A stretch of DNA of 64,000 bases, from contig NZ_JALEGV010000028.1 in NCBI RefSeq assembly GCF_022763245.1, positions 62,001 through 126,000 on the forward strand, written 5' to 3'. Below are positions 53,882-61,899 of this stretch, in pieces. The notes beneath the pieces were generated by a model that was given only the letters and a program-made list of their open reading frames with translations, had not been told where the DNA came from and made no database searches. Made by a program: the position numbers and the translations under genes. How positions within the stretch are numbered: position 1 is the first letter of the stretch; each line of letters begins with the position of its first letter. The DNA is from Oricola sp. (lineage in GTDB: Bacteria; Pseudomonadota; Alphaproteobacteria; Rhizobiales; Rhizobiaceae).

Positions 53882-55255
53882 TTGGCAAGAAATCTCGAAG
53901 AAGCGATCAAGGAAGCCGGCAGCCCGGTCAAACTGTTGTGGGAGTCGACGACGCCGCCGTCGGTGGTGCCGCGCGTCGTGCAGGAATTCACCAACTGGCG
54001 CGACGAACAGCTCGCCTGGCGGCGCACGGCCGTTCTCTACGACCAGTGCCACCACATGGCCGACCTCAACATCAAGGGGCCGGACGCGCTGAAGCTGATC
54101 AGCGACCTGGCTGTCAATTCGGTCGAGAAATTCCCGGTCGACATGGCCAAGCAGTTCGTCGCGGTGAACCATGACGGCTACGTCATCGGCGACAACATCC
54201 TGTTCCATCTCGAGGAAGACGAGTTCCAGGCGGTCGGCATTCCGCCGTCCATCAACTGGATGCACTACCATGCGGTGACCGGTGGCTATGACGTGCGCAT
54301 CTGGCGTGACGACAACTCCGCGGTGCGCAAGGGCGATCCGGTCAACTACCGCTACCAGATCCAGGGTCCGGGCGCGATGGACGTCATCCGCGACGCGACC
54401 GGCGAGGAGCCGCCGAAGCTCAAGTTCTTCTACATGACCCGCTTCACGATCGCCGGCAAAACCGTTCGCGCCCTGCGCCACGGCATGGCGGGCGAGCCCG
54501 GTTTCGAGATCTGGGGCCCGTGGGAGGACAAGGACGCCGTTCACGCCGCGATCCTGGAAGCCGGCAAGAAGCATGGCCTGACCCAGGTCGGCGGCCGGGC
54601 GTATCACACCAATGCGCTCGAATCCGGTTGGCTGCCGCGTCCGCTGCCCGCGATCTACACCGACGAGCGGCTCGCCGACTATCGCCGCTGGCTCGACGAG
54701 AACGCCTACGAGACGATCTCGCCGCTCGGTGGCAGCTTCCATTCGGAGAACATCGAGGACTACTACTTCACGCCTTACGACCTCGATTACGGCCGCATCG
54801 TCGCCTTCGACCACGACTTCATCGGCCGCGAGGCGCTGGAGAAAATGGTGGCCGACGGCAAGACCGGCGAGCGCAAGAAGGTGACGTTCGTCTGGAACGG
54901 CGACGACACGGCGGCGGCCTACGGCTCCATGTTCCACCAGGGTCCGGGCGCAAAGTTCATCAACCTGCCGATGTCGCTCTACGACACGTTCCATGCCGAT
55001 CGCATCGAGATCGACGGGAAGGTCGTGGGCCTGTCGACCTGGTGCGGCTATTCGGCCAACGAGCGGGCGATGCTCTCGCTCGGCGTGATCGACGCCGCCT
55101 TCGCGGAGCCCGGCACCGAGGTGACCCTGGTCTGGGGCGAAGACACGCCGTCTGCCAAGGTGCAGGTCGAAGACCACGTCCAGGTCAAGATCCGCGCCAC
55201 CGTGCAGGCCGCGCCGCTGGTCGAAAAGGCGAGAACCAGCTACCGCGCCAACTGA
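53882..55255 (+). CDS. LigM/DesA-type tetrahydrofolate-dependent aryl O-demethylase
   Basis: A 457-residue GcvT-fold protein like LigM of Sphingobium, which moves the methyl of vanillate or 3-O-methylgallate to tetrahydrofolate. Similar segments: NWRDEQLAWRRTAVLYDQCHHM, DALKLISDLAVNS, HDGYVIGDNILFHLEEDEF, MHYHAVTGGYDV, RALRHGMAGEPGFEIWGP, GGRAYHTNALESGWLPRPLPAIY (each only partly quoted), and VTFVWNGDD. The Tyr in the RAY(H/P)xNxLESGW segment is retained. TTG 53882 has GGGGAGG 8 bases before it; an in-frame ATG at 53861 is possible. Substrate probably a methoxylated aromatic acid. Confidence 0.88.
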   Translation: MARNLEEAIKEAGSPVKLLWESTTPPSVVPRVVQEFTNWRDEQLAWRRTAVLYDQCHHMADLNIKGPDALKLISDLAVNSVEKFPVDMAKQFVAVNHDGYVIGDNILFHLEEDEFQAVGIPPSINWMHYHAVTGGYDVRIWRDDNSAVRKGDPVNYRYQIQGPGAMDVIRDATGEEPPKLKFFYMTRFTIAGKTVRALRHGMAGEPGFEIWGPWEDKDAVHAAILEAGKKHGLTQVGGRAYHTNALESGWLPRPLPAIYTDERLADYRRWLDENAYETISPLGGSFHSENIEDYYFTPYDLDYGRIVAFDHDFIGREALEKMVADGKTGERKKVTFVWNGDDTAAAYGSMFHQGPGAKFINLPMSLYDTFHADRIEIDGKVVGLSTWCGYSANERAMLSLGVIDAAFAEPGTEVTLVWGEDTPSAKVQVEDHVQVKIRATVQAAPLVEKARTSYRAN

Positions 55256-55284
55256 CGGCCCGGCCGATCAGAAACGACAAGAAC

Positions 55285-55320
55285 GGCAGTCCCGCACAGG
55301 GGCTGCCGATTCTGCGGGAC
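55285..55320 (+). other. Overlapping alternative hairpins after the LigM-like gene
   Basis: GGCAG (55285-55289) can pair with CTGCC (55303-55307), and GTCCCGCA (55289-55296) with TGCGGGAC (55313-55320). The two pairings exclude each other. No T-run. Could be a transcript-end structure or chance. The rest of the 146-base gap to 55402 holds no gene I can support. Confidence 0.35.
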
Positions 55321-55401
55321 GACAATGTCCGGCCCGACCATTTGATGTCCTGACGCTTTCTGTCGCCGGGTCCAAGAGCCCCGCCGTGCTGCAATCATGC
55401 C

Positions 55402-56178
55402 TCAGCCGAGATCGGCGCCCATTCGGGTTGAGAGGGTGGAGGCGATCCGGCGAACGTTGGCGATGATCTTCTCGCGCTCCGCTTCGCTGATGTCCTCGGC
55501 CAACAGGCTGACGGCGACCCCCGCGATCGGCGTGTTGCGCGAATCGAGGACCGACGCGCCGAAGCATACGATTCCCTCCGCAACCTGTTGATTGTCCACC
55601 GAATAGTGGTTCTTGCGCGTCTGCTCCAGCTCGCCGAGCAGATGCTCCATCGACTGGACGCTGTGCGGCGTGCGCGGCGTCGGCAGGCCGTCGCCGTAGA
55701 GCCGTTTGACCTCGAAATCGCTCATGTGGCTGAGGAAGGACTTTCCGGTGGCCGTGAAGGCGGCCGGCAGGCGCATCCCGGCGCGGAAATCGATCAGCGA
55801 ATGGCTGACGTCGGAGTTGCGCGCGGCGATGTAGACGACCTCGTTGCCCTCCAGCACGGACAGGGTGATCGTGGCACCCGGCATCTCCGTTTCCTTGTCC
55901 CAGATCGACGCGAATTCCGTCGCCACGTCAGACTGTTGGGTAAAGGCGTTCGACCAGCGCATGAGGTGCGGGCCGAGCTGGTAGGTCTGGTCGGGTCGCC
56001 GGATCAGGAGGTTCAGTTCCACCAGTGTGCGGCACAGCGTGTGAACGCTGCTCTTGGCGATGTCGAGCTCGCGCGCGAGCTCCGACAGGCTTGGGTGACT
56101 GCGCCTGCGCGCGACGACGTCGAGGATGCGGGTCGCCCTCTCAACGGCTGGAACTAGCTTGATTTCTTCTTGCGTCAT
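55402..56178 (-). CDS. IclR-family transcriptional regulator
   Basis: A 258-residue IclR regulator. HTH in ILDVVARRRSHPSLSELARELDIAKSSVHTLCRTLVELNLL (pieces, about 18-60), then the effector domain with IAARNSDVSHSLIDFRAGMRLPAAFTATGKSFLSHM (pieces) and the C-terminal GVAVSLLAEDISEAEREKII. Its divergent partner operon encodes an AHL-lactonase-like enzyme, as with BlcR (AttJ) and BlcC (AttM) in Agrobacterium, so repression lifted by a lactone or acid is a reasonable guess. Confidence 0.9.
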   Translation of the reverse strand: MTQEEIKLVPAVERATRILDVVARRRSHPSLSELARELDIAKSSVHTLCRTLVELNLLIRRPDQTYQLGPHLMRWSNAFTQQSDVATEFASIWDKETEMPGATITLSVLEGNEVVYIAARNSDVSHSLIDFRAGMRLPAAFTATGKSFLSHMSDFEVKRLYGDGLPTPRTPHSVQSMEHLLGELEQTRKNHYSVDNQQVAEGIVCFGASVLDSRNTPIAGVAVSLLAEDISEAEREKIIANVRRIASTLSTRMGADLG

Positions 56179-56243
56179 GGTGGCCCCGGAAATGCGCGGT
56201 CATCGCCAGATGCAGCTTGACACTCTCGCCAAAACTTGACTAA

Positions 56244-56280
56244 TGTTCTGTCTATTGAATTGTGTTCAATATACTGAACA
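56244..56280. promoter_or_regulatory. Nested inverted repeats, probable IclR operator
   Basis: Inner dyad TATTGAA-TTGTG-TTCAATA (56253-56271) within an outer pair TGTTC (56244-56248) and GAACA (56276-56280). It lies between the IclR start and the SCP2-like start. A TATACT (56270-56275) overlaps the right arm and could be a -10 for the rightward operon, in which case a bound repressor would block it. Confidence 0.6.
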
Positions 56281-56370
56281 GATGGCATATCCGTGAATGC
56301 TTTTCAAGGGTTTGTCCGTCTGCTGCCAAAAATTTCAACATGACCAGTGTGACTTTCAGGGAGGAGGCGC

Positions 56371-56760
56371 ATGGTAATGAGCGTGAGGGACTGGGCCGTC
56401 AGGTTCAGCGAAGCCTCCGACCGCGATCCGACGATCGGCGCGATGGCTCGATATTTCACCTGTACCTATCTCTGGGACATGGGCGCCGCCAAGGTCATCG
56501 TGCGGATGGTCGATGGCAAGGTTCACGAGGTCAACATCGATCCGGCCCCGATGGATTCCTACGATTTCGCGCTGCGGGCGAGCCCCGAGACATGGCGCGA
56601 ATTCGCCCGGCCGATCCCCGATCCGATGTATCACGGCATTTGGTCCGCCAGTTTCCGGCGTGACTTGAAGCTCGAGGGCAACATCCTCGTGCTGATGCAG
56701 AATCTGCGCAACTTCACCGTCCAGTTCGAGCTGCTTCGCAAGGTCGGCGTGCCGGTCTGA
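56371..56760 (+). CDS. SCP2-like sterol-carrier-domain protein
   Basis: A 129-residue protein with the SCP2-type fold by sequence pattern: alternating strands in FTCTYLWDMGAAKVIVRMVDGKVHEVNI, then the helix FALRASPETWREFARPIPDPMYHGIW and GNILVLMQNLRNFTVQFELLRK. Such small domains bind hydrophobic ligands in the cytoplasm. It starts the rightward operon of hydrolase, MBL and ABC importer genes. GGGAGGAGG precedes ATG 56371. It may carry or shield a hydrophobic substrate. Confidence 0.7.
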   Translation: MVMSVRDWAVRFSEASDRDPTIGAMARYFTCTYLWDMGAAKVIVRMVDGKVHEVNIDPAPMDSYDFALRASPETWREFARPIPDPMYHGIWSASFRRDLKLEGNILVLMQNLRNFTVQFELLRKVGVPV

Positions 56761-56819
56761 TCCGGCGATTGCCCGCGCGCGCCGCCGCGCGCGCCCAACG
56801 AAACGTCACGGAGTTCCCA

Positions 56820-57668
56820 ATGGCAAAGCATTCGCCGGTAATCGGGCGCTATGTCACCATCGAAGTGGATGGTTACGAGTACAAGGTCTTCTACTTGCGC
56901 AACGGCGAGGGCATTCCGCTCGTCTGCCAGCACACCGCCGGATGTCACAACCACCAGTGGCGCGACCTGCTGGAGGATCCGGACATCACGCAGGACTACG
57001 ACGTGATCGCCTACGATCTCGCGCGCCACGGCAAGTCCGATCCGCCGCTCAACAAGGAGTGGTGGAAAGAGGAATACCGCCTGACGGCAGAGCACTACAT
57101 GAACTTCATCGTGGCGTTCTGCGACGCGCTCGAGCTGGACGATCCGATCTTCATGGGCTCCTCCTTCGGCGGCAATGTCGCGCTGCAGCTGGCGCTGCAC
57201 TATCCGGACCGCTTCCGGGCCGTCATTCCGGTCGAGGCGGCAGAGCACGCGCCCGGCTTCTTCCTCGACTGGTGGCGTCATCCCCATGCCAACGCCGCGC
57301 AGGTCTGCGCCTCCGGCGTCTGGGACCTGATGGCGCCGCAGAGCCCGGACAAGGACCGCTGGCTGACCTGGCATTACTACACCCAGGGATCGGAGGTCTT
57401 CAAAGGCGACCTCTATTTCTACTCCGTCGATCACGACCTGCGCGGGAAGCTGGGCTCCATCGACACCGGCCGCTGCCCGGTGATCATGATGACGGGCACC
57501 TATGACTACCTGACGCCGCCGGAGGCGACCGAGGCCACCGCCCGGCAGATCCCGGGCGGCATCTATATCGAGATGGAGGACATCGGCCACTTCCCGATGT
57601 CGGAGAACTATCCGCTCTTCGCCGTCTACCTGAAGGAAGCCTTGCGCCTCGTCGAGGAGCGGGCCTGA
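56820..57668 (+). CDS. Alpha/beta hydrolase in the ABC operon
   Basis: A 282-residue alpha/beta hydrolase. Oxyanion-region HTAGCHNHQWRDL (about 40-52), nucleophile Ser in FMGSSFGGNVALQ (about 113), acid in TGTYDYLTPPEA and His in MEDIGHFPMSEN. Substrate unknown; esters or lactones are plausible. ATG 56820 begins MAKHSPVIGRYV. It is in the same operon as the SCP2-like protein and the MBL lactonase-like enzyme. Confidence 0.85.
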   Translation: MAKHSPVIGRYVTIEVDGYEYKVFYLRNGEGIPLVCQHTAGCHNHQWRDLLEDPDITQDYDVIAYDLARHGKSDPPLNKEWWKEEYRLTAEHYMNFIVAFCDALELDDPIFMGSSFGGNVALQLALHYPDRFRAVIPVEAAEHAPGFFLDWWRHPHANAAQVCASGVWDLMAPQSPDKDRWLTWHYYTQGSEVFKGDLYFYSVDHDLRGKLGSIDTGRCPVIMMTGTYDYLTPPEATEATARQIPGGIYIEMEDIGHFPMSENYPLFAVYLKEALRLVEERA

Positions 57669-57719
57669 CGTCGCCCGCCTGGGCCATTCTCCACACCACG
57701 CACCGCCGGGGAAACATTC

Positions 57720-58658
57720 ATGAAGATCATCGAATTTGACGACAACGGGCGACGGGTCGAGAGTGATTCCTCTTCGTTGCGTTCCGATGTCGGACCGAGC
57801 AGCCTCGCGCCGCGTCCGCAGTTCAAGTCCGCGGTGGCGGAGACGCCGCGCCGCAAGCGTGGCAACTCGTCGGGCATCGAACTGCACATGTTCCAGACGG
57901 GCACGCTCAGGACGAAGCTCAAATACATCAAGATGAACCAGGGCGAGACGGATTTTGAGATCCCCGTGCCCTGGTTCCTGATCAAGCATCCGGCCGGCAA
58001 TGTCGTCATCGACGGCGGCAACGCCGTGGAGACGGCGATCGACAAGCGCGGCCATTGGGGCGCGGCGGTCGACGCCTACGACCCGATCATGGACGTGTCG
58101 GAGAACTGCGTCGATCAGCTGAAATCCGTCGGCGTCGATCCGCATTCGGTGCGTTACGTGCTGCAGTCGCACCTGCATCTCGACCACACCGGCGCGATCG
58201 GCCATTTCCCCAAGGCGCAGATCTTCTGCCAGCGGGTGGAATACGAATACGCCTTCAAGCCGCACTGGTTCTCGAACGCTGCCTATATCCGCGCGGATTT
58301 CGACCGCCCGGGCCTGAACTGGAAGTTCCTCGGCGGCGAATTCACCGACAATTACGACCTGTTCGGCGACGGCACGATCCGGATGATCTTCACGCCCGGC
58401 CACGCGCCCGGCCACCAGTCCTTCCTGATCACCCTGCCGCGCACCGGGCCGGTCCTTCTGACGATCGACGCCGCCTACACGCTCGACCATTGGGAGAACA
58501 AGGCCCTGCCGGGGCTGGTGGTGTCGTCCGCCGACGCCGCGGATTCGGTGGCCAAGCTGCGCCGCATCGCCAGCGACACGAATGCCATGGTGGTGACCGG
58601 ACACGATCCCGACACCTGGCGGTCGTTCCTCAAGGCGCCGAACGATTTCTACGATTGA
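57720..58658 (+). CDS. Metallohydrolase of the AHL-lactonase family
   Basis: A 312-residue MBL-fold enzyme close to N-acyl-homoserine-lactone lactonases (AiiA, AttM). Metal ligands are present: LQSHLHLDHTGAIGHF (HxHxDH, about 148-153), TPGHAPGHQSF, the bridging Asp with the adjacent Tyr in LTIDAAYTLDHWENKALPG, and VVTGHDPDTW. The AiiA-type Tyr is kept. The N-terminal 55 residues (KIIEFDDNGRRVESD then Ser-rich and Arg-rich) are an extra tail. It probably opens a lactone ring; AHLs are only one option. Confidence 0.88.
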   Translation: MKIIEFDDNGRRVESDSSSLRSDVGPSSLAPRPQFKSAVAETPRRKRGNSSGIELHMFQTGTLRTKLKYIKMNQGETDFEIPVPWFLIKHPAGNVVIDGGNAVETAIDKRGHWGAAVDAYDPIMDVSENCVDQLKSVGVDPHSVRYVLQSHLHLDHTGAIGHFPKAQIFCQRVEYEYAFKPHWFSNAAYIRADFDRPGLNWKFLGGEFTDNYDLFGDGTIRMIFTPGHAPGHQSFLITLPRTGPVLLTIDAAYTLDHWENKALPGLVVSSADAADSVAKLRRIASDTNAMVVTGHDPDTWRSFLKAPNDFYD

Positions 58659-58709
58659 GGCCGTCGCCCGCGCGGCGCGGCGCATCTTGAAGGGAGGAGG
58701 AACGGACAG

Positions 58710-58772
58710 GTGAGGGCGAGGCCCTACGACATCCCCCGGGACATGCGGTTCGCAGGCGGGAAAATTCACTGA
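58710..58772 (+). CDS. Possible 20-residue mini-ORF before the sugar-type binding protein gene
   Basis: GTG at 58710 is preceded 9 bases upstream by a strong GGGAGGAGG and the frame stops at 58770-58772, giving MRARPYDIPRDMRFAGGKIH. The stop is 15 bases before the ATG of the ABC binding protein, which has its own GGAGGAG. It may be a leader peptide, a remnant of a longer gene, or chance. No homologue is recognised. Confidence 0.25.
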   Translation: MRARPYDIPRDMRFAGGKIH

Positions 58773-58787
58773 AACGGAGGAGAAGCA

Positions 58788-59957
58788 ATGAATCTTCTTA
58801 AGCAAATGACGTTGGCTGCCGGTGCGCTCGCCGTCAGTCTCATCGCCGCCCAGGCCGAAGGCGTGGACGAGATCAACCCGGACGTCGCCGAGCGGCTCTA
58901 CAACCCGGAAATGCTCGATCCGATGCAGCCCGTCGGCGCGAGCCCGCTGCGCGAGTTCAAGGCGAAGAACCCGCCGCCGTGGAAGATCGGCTACGCGTCG
59001 TCCTATGCCGGCAACACCTGGCGCGCCAACGCCATGGAAGCCCTGCAGAAGGACATCATCCCCAAGTGGAAGGAAATGGGTCTGATCAGCGAGGTCGTCA
59101 TCACGCAGTCGAACCTCAACGATTCCACCCAGATCCAGCAGATGCGCCAGCTCGTCGACCAGGGCGTCGACGCGATCTTCGTGTGCTGCTCCAACCCGAC
59201 CGCGCTGAACCAGACGGTCCAGTACGCCTACGACAAGGGCGTTCCGACGTTCTCGTTCACGGGCTACCTGACCGCGCCGACCTCGGTGAACTCGTCGGTC
59301 AACTACCAGGTCGCCGGTTTCGAGATCGGCAAGCGCATGGCCGAGGAACTGGGCGGCGAGGGCAACGTGCTCGTCGTCGAGGGCATTCCCGGCACTTCCG
59401 GTTCCGACAGCCAGGACCGTGGCGTGAAGGCCGGTCTCGCGACCGCGCCGGGCATCAAGATCGTCGGCTCGATCGCCGGCATGTGGACCGACCAGGTCGC
59501 CCAGGGCGAAGTGCAGAAATGGCTCGCCACCCATCCGGGCAAGCTTGACGGCATCGTCGTCCAGTCGGCCGCCGAAATGGGTGTTCTGCGCGCGCTCAAG
59601 CAGTCCGGCCGCCAGGGCGTCAAGGTCGCCGTCGGCGGCGAGCTCGGCGCGCTGTGCACGTGGCGCAAGGATCCGAGCCTGATCGACGTCGCCGTCCAGA
59701 CCTGGCCGCCGGCGGACGACATCGGCCTGATTTGGGACATCATGATGCGCACCCTGCAGGGCCAGGGCCCGAAGGTTCAGTCCGTGCTCGTCGATCCGGT
59801 GGTCATCACGCATGAAGACGTGATGAAGCTCCTGCCGGAAGATTGCGACGAGAACGCGCAGAACTGGTTCAACGTCGGCAAGGACAGCTGGGGCTCCAAG
59901 GACTATCTCGACCAGTTCTTCGTGAACCCGGCCGACCCGACCCAGTACAAGCCCTGA
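58788..59957 (+). CDS. ABC importer substrate-binding protein, ribose/sugar (PBP type I) family
   Basis: A 389-residue periplasmic protein with a signal peptide (MTLAAGALAVSLIAAQAEG). The mature part has the type I binding fold: WKIGYASSYAGNTWRANAMEAL, IFVCCSNPTALNQTVQYAYDKGVPTFSFTGYL in pieces and VAGFEIGKRMAEELGGEGNVLVVEGIPGTSGS in pieces. It is like the RbsB/XylF group. A feature is VCCSN in the hinge. Ligand unknown. GGAGGAG precedes the ATG. Confidence 0.9.
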   Translation: MNLLKQMTLAAGALAVSLIAAQAEGVDEINPDVAERLYNPEMLDPMQPVGASPLREFKAKNPPPWKIGYASSYAGNTWRANAMEALQKDIIPKWKEMGLISEVVITQSNLNDSTQIQQMRQLVDQGVDAIFVCCSNPTALNQTVQYAYDKGVPTFSFTGYLTAPTSVNSSVNYQVAGFEIGKRMAEELGGEGNVLVVEGIPGTSGSDSQDRGVKAGLATAPGIKIVGSIAGMWTDQVAQGEVQKWLATHPGKLDGIVVQSAAEMGVLRALKQSGRQGVKVAVGGELGALCTWRKDPSLIDVAVQTWPPADDIGLIWDIMMRTLQGQGPKVQSVLVDPVVITHEDVMKLLPEDCDENAQNWFNVGKDSWGSKDYLDQFFVNPADPTQYKP

Positions 59958-60030
59958 TCGCAGCTTGAAACACGGACCGTCGCCGGCGCGGCGGCGGTCC
60001 ATCCGAACCCCGTCAGGATTGTTTCGTTCG

Positions 60031-61899
60031 ATGTCGACCCGACCCGCAGAAAAATCACAGAGCGCCCATGGTCGCGAGACCATCATCGTGCGCAACGTGA
60101 AGAAGTATTTCGGGCCGACCCGGGCGCTGGACGGGGTGAACTTTTCCGCCCGCGCCGGAGAAATCCACGCCGTCGTCGGCGGCAATGGCTGCGGCAAGAG
60201 CACCATGGCCAAGGTGGTGTCGGGCATTCTGCCGATCGACAGCGGATCGGTATCGATCCTCGGCGAGACGCCGTCGACGCCTGCGGAGAGCAAGGCGACC
60301 GGCATCTCCACCGTCTACCAGGAAGTCCTCGTTGCCGACGAGAGCACCGTCGTCGACAACATCTTCATGGGCTCCGACGCCCTGTTTTCCAAGACGCTGT
60401 CGCATGACAAGAAGGTCGCGCGCGCAGCGGAACTCATGCACGATCTCGCCGGCGAGCCGGTCGATCCCTTCGCCATCGTCGGCACACTGCCGCTCGGGCT
60501 GAAGCAGTGGATCACCATCGCCCGCGCGCTGGTCAACGATCCGAAGATCCTGATCCTCGACGAGAGCTCGGCCGCGCTCGATTTCGACAGCACCGAGCGT
60601 CTCTTCGCCAAGATGCGCAGCCTGCGCGACCGGGGTGCCACGATCCTGATCGTCACCCACCGGATCGCCGAACTCATCCGCATCTCCGACCGGGCCACCG
60701 TGCTGCGCGACGGACGCGACGTTGGCGTGCTGGAGAAGCAGGAGATCACCGAAAAGAACCTGCTGGCGCTGATGACCGGCGACGAGGACGCGGGCAACGC
60801 CCATGCGCACGAAGCGCCGCAGCCGCGCGACGACGCGCTGGCCATGGTCGCCTCCGCGATCTCGGTCTGGAGCGACGACGACACCTTCGATTTCGATTTG
60901 CGCCGCGGCGAGATCGTCGGCATTGCGGGCCTCGACGGCCAGGGGCAGGACGCCTTCGTGCGCGCCATGGCGGGCATCGAGCCGGTGCGCCGGGGCAGCG
61001 TCCAGGTTTCCGACCGGCATGGCGAATTCCATCCCGTGCGCAACCTGTCCGAGGCCGTCGCGGGCAAGATCGCCTATGTCTCCGGCGACCGGAAGCGCGA
61101 GGGCATCTTCGCCTCGCTCTCGATCTTCGAGAACATGGTCATGCCGCTCTACCGCGACAAGAAACGCGGCGGCATCCTGGGCATCATCGACTGGGACACG
61201 CTCGGCACCATCTTCAAGCGCGAGGCCGACAACCTGCTGATCAAGTTCGGCATGCGCGACGACCGCATCACCTCGCTGTCCGGCGGCAACCAGCAGAAGG
61301 TTCTCATCGGCCGCGGCTTCGCCATGCGGCCGGACGTCATCGTGCTCAACGATCCCGCGCGCGGCATCGATGTCGGCGCCAAGACGGAACTCTACAAGCA
61401 CCTGCGGCGCTTCGCCGAAGAGGGCAAGTCGGTCATCTACATGTCCTCCGAACTCGAGGAGTTCATGGGTTTCGCGACCCGGGTGATCGTGTTTCGAAAC
61501 GGCAGGCCGTTCGACGCCTTCGACGGCCGGGCCCTCGATCCGAAGAAGGTGCTGGAGGCGATGTTCGGTCAGACGGACGGTCGCGGGCTGGACGCGCCCT
61601 GGGGGCTGAAGCCGGCATGGGATGACGAAACGGTTCCTCATGGCACCGGTGCCGCGCCCGCATCGTCGGCGGCAAGCAGCGACGGCGTGCGGGTGAAGGT
61701 CGAGGTTCCCGCCAGCATTCGCAGAGAGATGGAACAGCGCCGCAACGCGCCCGCCGAACATCCGGTGTCTGCCGCGCCTGCGCGCCAGCCGGACGACAGG
61801 GTCCGCGCCGCCCGTCCGCACAAGCCCGCGCCGCCGAAATCCATCCGCATCGTCGAATTCGACGCCGACAGCGGCGAAGCCAGGAATATCGGCCGATGA
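60031..61899 (+). CDS. ABC importer double-ATPase, ribose type, with extended C-terminus
   Basis: A 622-residue protein, longer than the usual 500-residue RbsA. NBD1 has Walker A GGNGCGKST (about 50-58), an atypical signature LPLGLKQWI (instead of LSGGQxQ) and Walker B ILILDESSAALD. NBD2 has the degenerate Walker A GLDGQGQDAF, normal for the family, and signature LSGGNQQKVLI. The last 80 residues, after GQTDGRGLD, are Pro/Ala/Arg-rich, unlike standard ABC ATPases, ending KSIRIVEFDADSGEARN. ATG 60031 is chosen; its stop overlaps the next start (ATGA). Confidence 0.9.
   Translation: MSTRPAEKSQSAHGRETIIVRNVKKYFGPTRALDGVNFSARAGEIHAVVGGNGCGKSTMAKVVSGILPIDSGSVSILGETPSTPAESKATGISTVYQEVLVADESTVVDNIFMGSDALFSKTLSHDKKVARAAELMHDLAGEPVDPFAIVGTLPLGLKQWITIARALVNDPKILILDESSAALDFDSTERLFAKMRSLRDRGATILIVTHRIAELIRISDRATVLRDGRDVGVLEKQEITEKNLLALMTGDEDAGNAHAHEAPQPRDDALAMVASAISVWSDDDTFDFDLRRGEIVGIAGLDGQGQDAFVRAMAGIEPVRRGSVQVSDRHGEFHPVRNLSEAVAGKIAYVSGDRKREGIFASLSIFENMVMPLYRDKKRGGILGIIDWDTLGTIFKREADNLLIKFGMRDDRITSLSGGNQQKVLIGRGFAMRPDVIVLNDPARGIDVGAKTELYKHLRRFAEEGKSVIYMSSELEEFMGFATRVIVFRNGRPFDAFDGRALDPKKVLEAMFGQTDGRGLDAPWGLKPAWDDETVPHGTGAAPASSAASSDGVRVKVEVPASIRREMEQRRNAPAEHPVSAAPARQPDDRVRAARPHKPAPPKSIRIVEFDADSGEARNIGR

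Noticed and set aside
56631-60311. Open frame of 1226 codons on the minus strand
   Set aside because: It is opposite the hydrolase, MBL, binding protein and ATPase genes, which have clear family motifs. Long antisense frames are common in high-GC DNA. No ribosome site or family motif.
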